Source: Planctomycetota bacterium (GTDB lineage: Bacteria; Planctomycetota; UBA1135; GCA-002748355). From it: a stretch of 64,000 nt of DNA. Both the position numbers and the translations under genes were made by a program. Where the stretch lies: positions 33,125 through 97,124 of the forward strand of contig PDSF01000036.1 in assembly GCA_002748355.1 (NCBI GenBank), written 5' to 3'. The notes under the pieces were generated by a model, which was not told the origin of the DNA, ran no database searches, and saw only the letters and a list, made by a program, of their open reading frames with translations. This document shows positions 28,801 to 35,805 of this stretch, one piece after another (the stretch's first letter is position 1; every line of letters starts with the position of its first letter).

Positions 28801-28897
28801 CGGCACGGTGGATGTGATCGAGGTCGATAGCGGCAAGATCGTCAAGACGATCAAGGCAACGGGCGTGTCCTGCTTGTCCCACTACTGGCGTCAGTAG
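25820..28897 (+). CDS. Large surface lipoprotein with Ig-like and YVTN-type propeller regions (paralogue A)
   Basis: Protein of about 1025 residues; ATG 25820 (AGGTG upstream) is chosen, with GTG 25814 as an alternative. An unusually long polar N-terminus of about 35 residues precedes the hydrophobic segment and lipobox LVGLSACGGG, so the mature protein is likely lipid-anchored. A middle segment (DTIAPEVVGWSQ, QPANGAVGVSPLVTLKINFSKPVQP in pieces) fits a Big_5/SbsA-type Ig-like domain. The C-terminal half (FLYVLDRGKKQILVLNSNRM, SISPNLKRLAVSNYSSNSVSFVDID) is a beta-propeller of YVTN type. It ends YWRQ, as does the next gene, with which it shares its whole layout. Ligand and role are unknown. 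Confidence 0.78.
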   Translation: MTLGVNSTSGVNSPSARTEVSPEPKRGSRARFLSYLQSQALWACCLAIALVGLSACGGGGQPGDSRNRGPFEVLLATTGSGQIYPYRIAQADSLGNPTSTILDITNASVLKKNVSSNNSVLPVGTWPTTAELPDGSPGNHFVRIRFSHDLKAASILSTKISDQSNSGLTGAIQVLAYNPATESTSFVSGQGFVGGYTNYLNAATGKVELVQAVTWDNGLQVLDSRASGFPTGFTGSESLVAPNTFVFVPDDDNDLDVFDTFPAGQIIKIVCTPAVLDYRDRPLVTEVKTATTVGADTIAPEVVGWSQASTGGLQIQPANGAVGVSPLVTLKINFSKPVQPRDVGTFFSTTNLVPSERGLNLSASVSNTVFSINYYADPISHGDLTTYYVRPAYPLPSNSLITFKVNTTINSIANVKLSKSINTTFATGSGPGLVNAPVAPEAIYVGRSGSNPGLSVIDMNGFGQGTGDLATSNFPNNLNLKNPGVVPNISPGTSNLDAGGAGPLTLAADSNGSTLLVDSSVINQIEDIHIGQPLDKIFNNTNINAFATNANQVNPFSGSSQQAWGNSISVAPHPNPPKFVSPPPNPGRNIMAEEPSVTSATGTGGVLQTCSASPMNRMVIGNPFKKDGTQGIFYTRFPGLFNGPVPAPGSPTPAVPFCPYTCRQQIGHFLYVLDRGKKQILVLNSNRMQVLETIKMTDPVAMSISPNLKRLAVSNYSSNSVSFVDIDPASPTFHQIVKVTRVGAGPEGLAWQPEGEDLLVACRIDSSVYILRGTDLEVRKNVAGQVNNPIDVVVTCRQVGQGVGFSTGLYFAYILNGDSRGSITVFESGPDGVNGIGFDDTVGVPEAAVFPGATTMQVDYQSFPSAIWVAHRDNRGRGQVSHLELTSSPNGPTPITQNQGGGQQIPPTFRQRVWSVTGRLGGDAGKGLLSGDSPIDIALDDLNNSGALADSPSSQVSNLVYADHSGKSQIKRTSNGQTVPSTTPRFLLVALSDTGTVDVIEVDSGKIVKTIKATGVSCLSHYWRQ

Positions 28898-28960
28898 TGC
28901 ATACAGCGATGACTGATGGGGCGAGGCCTCTGGGCTTTGCCCTCTTTCTTTAGAACACCT

Positions 28961-28978
28961 GTCGGGCACTGGCCCGAC
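28961..28978. other. Hairpin between the two lipoprotein genes
   Basis: A perfect GTCGGGC/GCCCGAC stem with a 4-nt loop lies in the 151-bp gap; a shorter GATGCG/CGCATC stem follows. A weak GGGC-TTT-GCCC-TCTTTCTTT terminator-like element precedes them at about 28932-28951. The two genes may be separate transcripts or partly attenuated. Confidence 0.35.
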
Positions 28979-29048
28979 GCCCCCTGGTCCGGATGCGTAT
29001 GCAAGCGCATCGAGATGCCCCGCACTGCAGGGCGCACTAGGAGAAGCA

Positions 29049-32000
29049 ATGCGAAGCACCCACAGGATTTTGAGTTCCTTCGTCGTGGCTGGCAGCCTCG
29101 CGCTCGCTGGCTGCAGTGGGGGGGGTGCTCCTGGCGATAGCCGGAACATCGGCCCGTTCAACCTGACCCTGGCCTCGACCGGCCTCGGACAGATCTATCC
29201 CTACAGAATCGCCCAGCTCGATGCCTTTGGGCTGCCCTCGACGACCATCCTCAACGTCAGCAGCAAGGCGCAGCTCAACGCCAACATGACCCAGGACAAC
29301 GGCCTCCTGCCGCCTGCCACCTGGAGCACGACGGCCAAACTGCCGAATGGCAATCCGGGGAATCAGTTCCTTCTGCTGCGCTTCAGCCACGACCTGAAGG
29401 CCAGCTCCATCCTCTCTAACTTGGCCAGCAACCAGACCAACTCGGGACTGACCGGTGCGATCCAGCTGTTGATCTACAACCCGGCCACCGAAGTCCAGGC
29501 CACCATTCGAGGGCGGGGCTTCGTCGGTGGCTATACCTATTACGACAACCCGTCGACGCCCGAGTTCGACCTGACCTTGACCCAGGCGGTGTCCGTGAAC
29601 TCCGCCGGCACGGTCACGGTCCTCGACCAACGTGCCGCCGGTTTCCCGCTTGGTTTCGATGGGGACAAGGATCTCGTTTCGCCCAAGAGCTTCGTCTTCG
29701 TGCCCGACCTAGACGGCAACCTCTCGACGCAGGAGGCCTTTGCCGACCAGGTTGCTGCCGGTTCCTTGATCCGAATGATCGTGGGCTCTTCGGTCCTCGA
29801 TTTCCGTGACAAGCCTCTTGCCATGGAGGTCTCCGTCGCCACCACCCCGCGTGCCGATACCGTTGCTCCCGATGTCCTCGGCTATAGCAAGGTGGCGACG
29901 AAGAATGTCGGGATCACACCCGGAAATGGCCAGACCGGGGTCAGGCCGACCACCCCGATCCGGGTGAGCTTCACCAAGCCGGTTCAGCCTCGGGACGTAG
30001 GGGAATTCTTGTCAAGAGGGCATCTGGTGCCCGCCATCCGCGGCGTCTCCCTGAATGCGAAGATTGCGACCGTCTCGACCCAGGTTCTCTACTACGCCGA
30101 ACCGGTCTCGATGGGCGACTTCATGAACTACATCGTGACGCCTGCTTCCCAGTTCCCGAGCAAAGTGGAGGTGACTTTGGGCGTCAATGCCACCATCCAC
30201 GACTTGACCGGCCAGGCCATCGGCCATCCTTTGGCGACGACCTACACGACAGGTGTGGGCCCAGGTATCGTCAATGCGCCAGTCAGCCCCGAGGTGATCT
30301 ACGTTGGGCGTGCTGGGGCGAATGCTGGCGTTTCGGTGATTGACCTCAATGGCTTCGGCCAAGGCACCGGCAATATCAATGACACCAATTGGCCGAACAA
30401 CCCCAACATCGGCAAGGCCGGCGTTTCGCCCATTTTGCAGCCGGGGCGCACCAACTTCGATGCTGGCGGCCGCGGTGCTCTGACCCTGACCCAGGACTCC
30501 AATCTCAATGACCGTTTGATCGACAGGTCCACGGTGACTCAGGTTGGCGACATCCACATCGGGCAGCCGCTCGACAAGATCTACAACAACAGCAACATCA
30601 ACGGCTTCGCTTGGGACAACAACCAGGTCAACCCCTTGACCGGTGGCACCGCGAACGCTTGGGGCAACTCGATCTCCATTGCTCCCCATCCCAACCCGCC
30701 GCGTTTGGTCTTCCCACCTGCTAACCCGGCTTTTGGTATCTGGGGCGAAGAGCCCAGCGTCAAATCCAGTGGGCCCGCCTTCATTCCCGGCGAGATCATG
30801 ACCTCCCATCCCCCCGTGGGGCCCTGCCGGCGGACACCGATCAACCTGCTCGTCCGGGGCAACCCCCATGGAAGTGCAACGGTTGGTGATCTGGGGATCT
30901 ACGGTGGCGTCTCGAATGGTGTCTTCCACGGGCCGCAGCCGGCGCCGGGAACGCCCACACCCTCCATTCCCTTCTGCCAATACACCTCGCGCCAACAGGT
31001 CGGTCATTTCCTGTATGTGCTCGATCGTGGCAAGAAGCAGATCATCGTCCTGAACAGCAACCGTTTCACGGTGCTTGAGACCATTCGGATGGCGGATCCC
31101 TATTCGATGGCGATCTCGCCGAACTTGAAGCGTCTGACCGTGACGAACTTCTCGAGCAATCGGGTTTCGGTGGTCGACATTGATCCCGTCTCGACGACCT
31201 TCCACCAGGTTGTGCAGGAAGTCAGAGTCGGCAAGGGGCCGACCGGCATCGCCTGGCAGCCTGAGGGAGAAGACTGCCTCGTCGTCAACCAACTCGACAA
31301 CTCGATCTCGATCCTTCGCGGCACGGACATGGAAGTGCGCAAGACGGTTTCGGGCTTCATCAATGAGCCGATCGAGCTGGCTATCACTCCGCGCCAGGGC
31401 AATATCGGATTTAGTACAGGGATCTACTTCGCCTACGTTCTCAACCGTAACGGGTCGATCGCCGTCTTCGAATCTGGGCCTGATGGCGTGAACGGTATTG
31501 GCTTCGATGATCTCGTCGGTATCCCACGCAACGCACGATTCTCGAACGCAACGACCCTGCAGGTCGATATCCAAGCGCTGTCCAGTGGTTCGGCGATCTG
31601 GGTGTGCCACACCAGTCCCGAAGGCGATGGCCAGGTCTCGCACTTCGAGCTGACTTCCAGCCCGACGGGCCCCAAGCCCATTAACTCGACGAGTGGTGGT
31701 GGCCTTCTGCCTCCTACCTTCCGTGAGCGTGAGTGGAGCGTCACCGGCAAGATTGGTGGGCGTAGCGCAACGACTCCGGTCCGAGATCTACTCTCGGGCA
31801 AGTCGCCCATCGATATTGCTAGCGACAACCTCCTGAACTACGGCGCCAATGCCGACGCTCGCAGCACCATCGTCTCCAACCTGACCTACGCTGACCACAG
31901 TGGTAAGAGTATGGTCAAGGCCGGCAACATCGCTTCGCGGCCACGCATGCTCTTCATTGCTCTGGGTGACACGGGCAAGGTCGACGTCGTTGAACTCGAT

Positions 32001-32069
32001 ACGGGCAAGGTCATTCGGCGCATCTCCGTTCCTGGTGTGACTTCGGTCACCGACTACTGGCGTCAGTAA
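29049..32069 (+). CDS. Large surface lipoprotein with Ig-like and YVTN-type propeller regions (paralogue B)
   Basis: Protein of 1006 residues with AGGAG upstream of ATG and a compact lipoprotein signal (ILSSFVVAGSLALAGCSGGG, lipobox Cys about residue 22). It shares long stretches with the preceding gene: GQIYPYRIAQ, LRFSHDLKASSIL, FTKPVQPRDVGEF, APHPNPPRLVFPP, FLYVLDRGKKQIIVLNSNR, FESGPDGVNGIGFDD and a YWRQ end. Domain order is the same: an N-terminal beta-rich region, a Big_5-like domain near residue 270-390, and a propeller from about residue 630. Probably a cell-surface binding or structural protein; no catalytic motif was seen. A terminator-like hairpin follows. Confidence 0.8.
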   Translation: MRSTHRILSSFVVAGSLALAGCSGGGAPGDSRNIGPFNLTLASTGLGQIYPYRIAQLDAFGLPSTTILNVSSKAQLNANMTQDNGLLPPATWSTTAKLPNGNPGNQFLLLRFSHDLKASSILSNLASNQTNSGLTGAIQLLIYNPATEVQATIRGRGFVGGYTYYDNPSTPEFDLTLTQAVSVNSAGTVTVLDQRAAGFPLGFDGDKDLVSPKSFVFVPDLDGNLSTQEAFADQVAAGSLIRMIVGSSVLDFRDKPLAMEVSVATTPRADTVAPDVLGYSKVATKNVGITPGNGQTGVRPTTPIRVSFTKPVQPRDVGEFLSRGHLVPAIRGVSLNAKIATVSTQVLYYAEPVSMGDFMNYIVTPASQFPSKVEVTLGVNATIHDLTGQAIGHPLATTYTTGVGPGIVNAPVSPEVIYVGRAGANAGVSVIDLNGFGQGTGNINDTNWPNNPNIGKAGVSPILQPGRTNFDAGGRGALTLTQDSNLNDRLIDRSTVTQVGDIHIGQPLDKIYNNSNINGFAWDNNQVNPLTGGTANAWGNSISIAPHPNPPRLVFPPANPAFGIWGEEPSVKSSGPAFIPGEIMTSHPPVGPCRRTPINLLVRGNPHGSATVGDLGIYGGVSNGVFHGPQPAPGTPTPSIPFCQYTSRQQVGHFLYVLDRGKKQIIVLNSNRFTVLETIRMADPYSMAISPNLKRLTVTNFSSNRVSVVDIDPVSTTFHQVVQEVRVGKGPTGIAWQPEGEDCLVVNQLDNSISILRGTDMEVRKTVSGFINEPIELAITPRQGNIGFSTGIYFAYVLNRNGSIAVFESGPDGVNGIGFDDLVGIPRNARFSNATTLQVDIQALSSGSAIWVCHTSPEGDGQVSHFELTSSPTGPKPINSTSGGGLLPPTFREREWSVTGKIGGRSATTPVRDLLSGKSPIDIASDNLLNYGANADARSTIVSNLTYADHSGKSMVKAGNIASRPRMLFIALGDTGKVDVVELDTGKVIRRISVPGVTSVTDYWRQ

Positions 32070-32193
32070 TCCAGCCCGTCTTCCCGTCAGTCCTCCCCTC
32101 AACCTTCCAGTATTGGGGGCATCCCTTGATGGGGGCGGCTGGCTGAGGCCTTTCGCTCGCGGCGAACGCGAGCTAAGGGTTCGCGAGAGAAAA

Positions 32194-32239
32194 ACGGTCG
32201 GCCAGAAGCGATGAGCTTTGGTCGGCCGTGTTCCTTTTG
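32194..32239 (+). terminator. Rho-independent terminator after the lipoprotein pair
   Basis: ACGGTCGGCCA at 32194-32204 pairs with TGGTCGGCCGT at 32219-32229 (11 bp with two G-U pairs in RNA), preceded by an A-tract and followed by GTTCCTTTT. Confidence 0.6.
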
Positions 32240-32295
32240 CCACAGCGTGGCTGCAGGGGGGAAGCTGTCTTTGACCCAGAAATACGGCTAGATCA

Positions 32296-33129
32296 GTGGG
32301 AGACGCTTTGAACTTTCACCCGACCCAAGGTGCTTCCGCTTCCAATAAGCATCCCAGGGCCAAGGATTCTGCTGAGGAACTCTACCTCGGGCACGAGCCG
32401 GATTCTCGCCAGGTGCGGGCCATGTTTGCCGGCGTAGCTCGCCGTTATGACTTCCTCAATCGCAGCCTTTCGGTGGGCGTCGACACGATTTGGCGGCGGC
32501 GGACGGTGAAGCGGGCCTTGCGGGGACGGCGCGCCGAAGATACCGAGGTCTTGGACCTCTGTACCGGCACGGGGGATTTGGCTCTCGCCTTTGCCCAGCA
32601 GGGCTGCGCGGTGCTGGGCTTGGACTTCTGTCCTGAGATGGTCGTGCTCGGCGAGGAGAAGCGGCAGAAGCGCTTGCCGAAGCAGGCGAAGCTGCAGCGG
32701 CTGCGTTTTGGCGTCGCAGATGCCCAGGCGCTTCCACTGCCAAACGATGCCTACGATGTCGCGACCGTGGCTTTCGGCATCCGCAATGTCCAAAACCCCC
32801 TGCGGGGGCTGCGAGAGCTGGCGCGGGTGCTACGGCCTGGCGGCCTGCTCTTGGTTCTGGAGTTTGCTCGCCCGCGGACGCCGGTGCTCGGCCCGCTCTA
32901 TCTCTGGTACTTTCGCCACATCCTTCCCAAGCTCGGCAAGCTGCTTTCGCCTGGCTCTCGTGATCACGATGCCTATGGCTATCTGCCCGAGTCGGTGATG
33001 AGCTTCCCAGAGCGGGAGGGTTTTACCCGGCTGATGCAGGAGGCCGGTCTCGAAGACTGCCGCTACACAGCCTTCCATATGGGGATTGCGGCGCTCTACC
33101 AAGGGCGGGTGCCTGGGGAGGGCAGGTGA
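32296..33129 (+). CDS. menG: Demethylmenaquinone / ubiquinone-precursor C-methyltransferase
   Basis: Protein of 277 residues from GTG 32296. A TTG at 32308 with GGGAG five bases upstream is an equally good start and would give 273 residues. The SAM-binding motif is EVLDLCTGTGDLALAF, preceded by the family signature MFAGVARRYDFLNRSLSVG, with later FGIRNVQNPLRGLRELARVLRPGG and the C-terminal YQEAGL-type helix. It methylates the quinone ring in the last step of menaquinone synthesis (MenG/UbiE). It overlaps ubiX by 4 bp and the trio with ubiA forms one operon, which points to quinone synthesis. Confidence 0.92.
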   Translation: MGDALNFHPTQGASASNKHPRAKDSAEELYLGHEPDSRQVRAMFAGVARRYDFLNRSLSVGVDTIWRRRTVKRALRGRRAEDTEVLDLCTGTGDLALAFAQQGCAVLGLDFCPEMVVLGEEKRQKRLPKQAKLQRLRFGVADAQALPLPNDAYDVATVAFGIRNVQNPLRGLRELARVLRPGGLLLVLEFARPRTPVLGPLYLWYFRHILPKLGKLLSPGSRDHDAYGYLPESVMSFPEREGFTRLMQEAGLEDCRYTAFHMGIAALYQGRVPGEGR

Positions 33130-33770
33130 GACGCTTCGCCGTCGGGATGAGCGGAAGCAGCGGTGCCATCTATGGACTGCGGCTTGTGGAGGCTTTGACG
33201 GCAGCGGGGCATGAGGTGGAGCTCATCGTCTCGGAGCCGGCTCGCCGAGTACTGAAGTACGAGGAGGGCCTGGATCTGCTGGCGAAACCTCTTCCCGTGG
33301 AGGAACTCTTTGCGCATCCAGAGAGGATCCACCTGCATGACAACAAGGCGGTGGAAGCAGCGCCGGCCAGCGGTTCTGCCGGGATCGAAGCTGTTGTGAT
33401 CTGCCCCTGCTCGATGGGGACGCTGGCGCGCGTAGCGCATGGCTACTCCATTGGTCTCATCGAGCGCGCTGCCGATGTTGCGATGAAGGAGGGGAGGAAA
33501 CTCCTCATGGTGCCGCGAGAGACTCCTCTCTCGGTGATCCACCTCGAAAACATGCTCAAGCTGGCGCGACTGGGGGTGGTGGTGATGCCCGCCAGTCCGG
33601 GCTTCTATCACCGGCCGAAGAGCTTTGAGGATCTAGTCGACTTTGTGATCGGGAAGATCCTGCATCGGCTCGATGTCGATAACCCCGTGCACAAGCGATG
33701 GGAGACCCCGGTGAATCCTCCTGCTGGCGACGCCACGCTGGGCGAGATCTACGAGGATGGGCAGTCGTGA
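33126..33770 (+). CDS. ubiX: Flavin prenyltransferase UbiX-like
   Basis: Protein of 214 residues; GTG at 33126 overlaps the menG stop. It has the UbiX/Pad1 flavoprotein pattern: GMSGSSGAIYGLRLVEAL, VICPCSMGTLARVAHGYS, IERAADVAMKEGRKLLMVPRETPLS and MPASPGFYHRP. It makes prenylated FMN, the cofactor of UbiD-type decarboxylases, including the one used late in the futalosine menaquinone route. A ubiD-like partner is not in this window. Coupled on both sides by stop/start overlaps. Confidence 0.93.
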   Translation: MRRFAVGMSGSSGAIYGLRLVEALTAAGHEVELIVSEPARRVLKYEEGLDLLAKPLPVEELFAHPERIHLHDNKAVEAAPASGSAGIEAVVICPCSMGTLARVAHGYSIGLIERAADVAMKEGRKLLMVPRETPLSVIHLENMLKLARLGVVVMPASPGFYHRPKSFEDLVDFVIGKILHRLDVDNPVHKRWETPVNPPAGDATLGEIYEDGQS

Positions 33771-34636
33771 GTGCTATCGAAGCTGTTGGGCGTTGGCTGT
33801 CGCTGGTCAAGTTCTCGCATTCGATCTTCGCCCTGCCTTTCGCGTTGATGGCGCTCTTGATCGCAAGCGGCGGCGCCCCCAGTCTTCGGCTGCTGCTGCT
33901 GGTTATCCTCGCATCGGTCTTTGCGCGGACGGCGGCGATGGCCTTCAACCGCTGGGCCGATCGCGATATCGACGCGCAGAACCCGCGCACCCAGGGGCGT
34001 GAGATCCCCTCGGGGCAGCTCTCGGCTAGGGCGGTGCTGGCGATGACGGTGCTGGCGAGCGGTGGCTTCGTCCTCTGCGCCTGGGCTTTGGCGCCGATTT
34101 GCCTCTACTTGAGTCCGATCGTCTTGATCGTTCTCCTTGGCTACAGCTACACCAAGCGCTTCACCTGGGCCTGCCACCTCGTGCTGGGGCTGGCTCTTGG
34201 CCTGGCGCCGATGGGGGCCTGGATCGCCGCCAAGGCGAGCCTTGAGGGGTCCTTGGCGGTGCCGTTCTACCTGGCGCTTGCGGTGTTGAGCTGGGTTGCC
34301 GGCTTCGATGTGATCTATTCGCTGCAAGACGACGACTTTGACCGCGGGCTCGGTCTGCACAGCATCCCCGAGCGCTTTGGGCGCTGGGGGGCTCTGATTC
34401 TCTCAGCGCTCCTGCACCTGGTGACCCTGCTGTTCTTCGTTCTTACCGGGCTCGCCGCTGGTCTTGGCGTTTTCTACTGGGTTGGCGTTGGGCTGAGCGG
34501 CGCCTTGCTTGTATGGCAGCACACGTTGATTCGCCCGAGCGATCTGTCACGGGTGGGCGCGGCTTTCTTCACCGCCAATGGCCTCTTGAGCTTGGTTCTG
34601 GCCTTGTTGACCGGACTCGATCTCTGCTTGCGCTAG
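33767..34636 (+). CDS. ubiA: UbiA-family prenyltransferase (4-hydroxybenzoate / MqnP type)
   Basis: Integral membrane protein of 289 residues; GTG at 33767 overlaps the ubiX stop (GTGA). Multiple helices surround the two Asp-rich prenyl-diphosphate sites, NRWADRDIDAQNPRT and DVIYSLQDDDFDRGLGLHSIP. It attaches the polyprenyl chain to the quinone head group. With menG and ubiX alongside, an MqnP-like role in menaquinone synthesis is more likely than ubiquinone, but this is inference from context only. Confidence 0.92.
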   Translation: MSAIEAVGRWLSLVKFSHSIFALPFALMALLIASGGAPSLRLLLLVILASVFARTAAMAFNRWADRDIDAQNPRTQGREIPSGQLSARAVLAMTVLASGGFVLCAWALAPICLYLSPIVLIVLLGYSYTKRFTWACHLVLGLALGLAPMGAWIAAKASLEGSLAVPFYLALAVLSWVAGFDVIYSLQDDDFDRGLGLHSIPERFGRWGALILSALLHLVTLLFFVLTGLAAGLGVFYWVGVGLSGALLVWQHTLIRPSDLSRVGAAFFTANGLLSLVLALLTGLDLCLR

Positions 34637-34698
34637 GGGGGAAGGCCCAAAGGGCTCGCCATTGCTGCTGGCTGGCCCCCTGGCCCAGCTCCGCCTTC

Positions 34699-35805
34699 TC
34701 AGAGCCGTCCGGTCAGCCGCTGCCACTCGCGGATGTGCCTACGGCACATTTCCTCTTCTCTGTACCGGTCGATTACGTGGGCGCGAAGCACTTGGCTCAG
34801 CGAGCTTCGGGCTTCGGCATTGCTGAGCAGGCTCTGCATCGCTGCCGCCAGGGCCTCTGGATTCTGGGAAGGCACGACGAGCTGCTCTAGGGAGTCTGGG
34901 AGCATCATGCGGACGTCGCCGACATCACAGGCGACGACCGGGCAGCCACAGGCCATGGCTTCCAGCAGGCCGACGGGCATCTGCTCGCTCTTTGAAGGTA
35001 GGACGTAGAGGTCGAAGCTCTGATAGGCCCGTCGCGGGTCGGCCATGAAACCCGGCAAGTGCAGGCGCTGGGCAATGCCGAGTTCGCCGGCCAGGGAGAG
35101 GATGCGCTCTTTCTCGCTGCCTTCGCCGACCAGGACCAGCTGCGGCTCGCCTTCGAGCTTGGCAAAGGCCCTGACCAGGTTCGCGTGGTCCTTCTCGCCG
35201 CGCAGGTGGCCGACGGCGCCGATGATGAAGGCGTCCTTGTCTAGCCCGAGACTCTTGCGAGCATCCTCTCTCGATCCGGGAGCGAAGCGTTCGGTATCGA
35301 TGCCGTTGGGGATGCAGAGCAGCCGCGCCGGCTGCACGGACCACTCCTGGGTGGCGATCTTGCGCAGCAACTGCGAGGGCACGATCACGCGATCGGCTCG
35401 GTCGAGGAGGGCGATGCGGGCCAGGGAGCGGCGTCGCTTACGCACCTGAACTTCGTCGGGGCCGAAGCCGTCCTCGTGGTGGAGCAGTGGCACCGAACCC
35501 TCGAGCTGGCAGGCGAGGACGCTGTCGATGGCGCCCCAGTTGTAGGTGAGCACCAGCTGCGCTTGCTGCTTGAGGAGAAGGCCGAACATGGCGAAGGCTT
35601 GCAGAGGGCCGCGCCCGCGGGGAGCCGAGAGGTAGCGAACCCCTAGATCCTCGGGAATGCGTTCCCGGCAGCCGTAGCGCCCATCCATGGCGACGACCAC
35701 ATGCTCGAACTCGTCCTTCGCTGCAGCGAAGAGCTGGGCCGTGCGCACCTGCGGCCCGCCAGCGTCGAAGGTCGAGAAAACGTGGAGGAGCTTGGGGCGG
35801 CTCAT
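34699..35805 (-). CDS. GT4-type glycosyltransferase
   Basis: Protein of 368 residues with a GT-B fold: N-terminal LLHVFSTFDAGGPQVRTAQLF, hinge region IPNGIDTERFAPGSR, then IIGAVGHLRGEKDHANLVRAFA, LVLVGEGSEKERI and the donor-site segment PSKSEQMPVGLLEAMACGCPVVACDVGD, with the E-x7-E pattern. It transfers a sugar from a nucleotide donor to an unknown acceptor, probably in surface polysaccharide synthesis. Its ATG overlaps the stop of the upstream oxidoreductase-epimerase gene (ATGA), so the two act together. Confidence 0.92.
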   Translation of the reverse strand: MSRPKLLHVFSTFDAGGPQVRTAQLFAAAKDEFEHVVVAMDGRYGCRERIPEDLGVRYLSAPRGRGPLQAFAMFGLLLKQQAQLVLTYNWGAIDSVLACQLEGSVPLLHHEDGFGPDEVQVRKRRRSLARIALLDRADRVIVPSQLLRKIATQEWSVQPARLLCIPNGIDTERFAPGSREDARKSLGLDKDAFIIGAVGHLRGEKDHANLVRAFAKLEGEPQLVLVGEGSEKERILSLAGELGIAQRLHLPGFMADPRRAYQSFDLYVLPSKSEQMPVGLLEAMACGCPVVACDVGDVRMMLPDSLEQLVVPSQNPEALAAAMQSLLSNAEARSSLSQVLRAHVIDRYREEEMCRRHIREWQRLTGRL

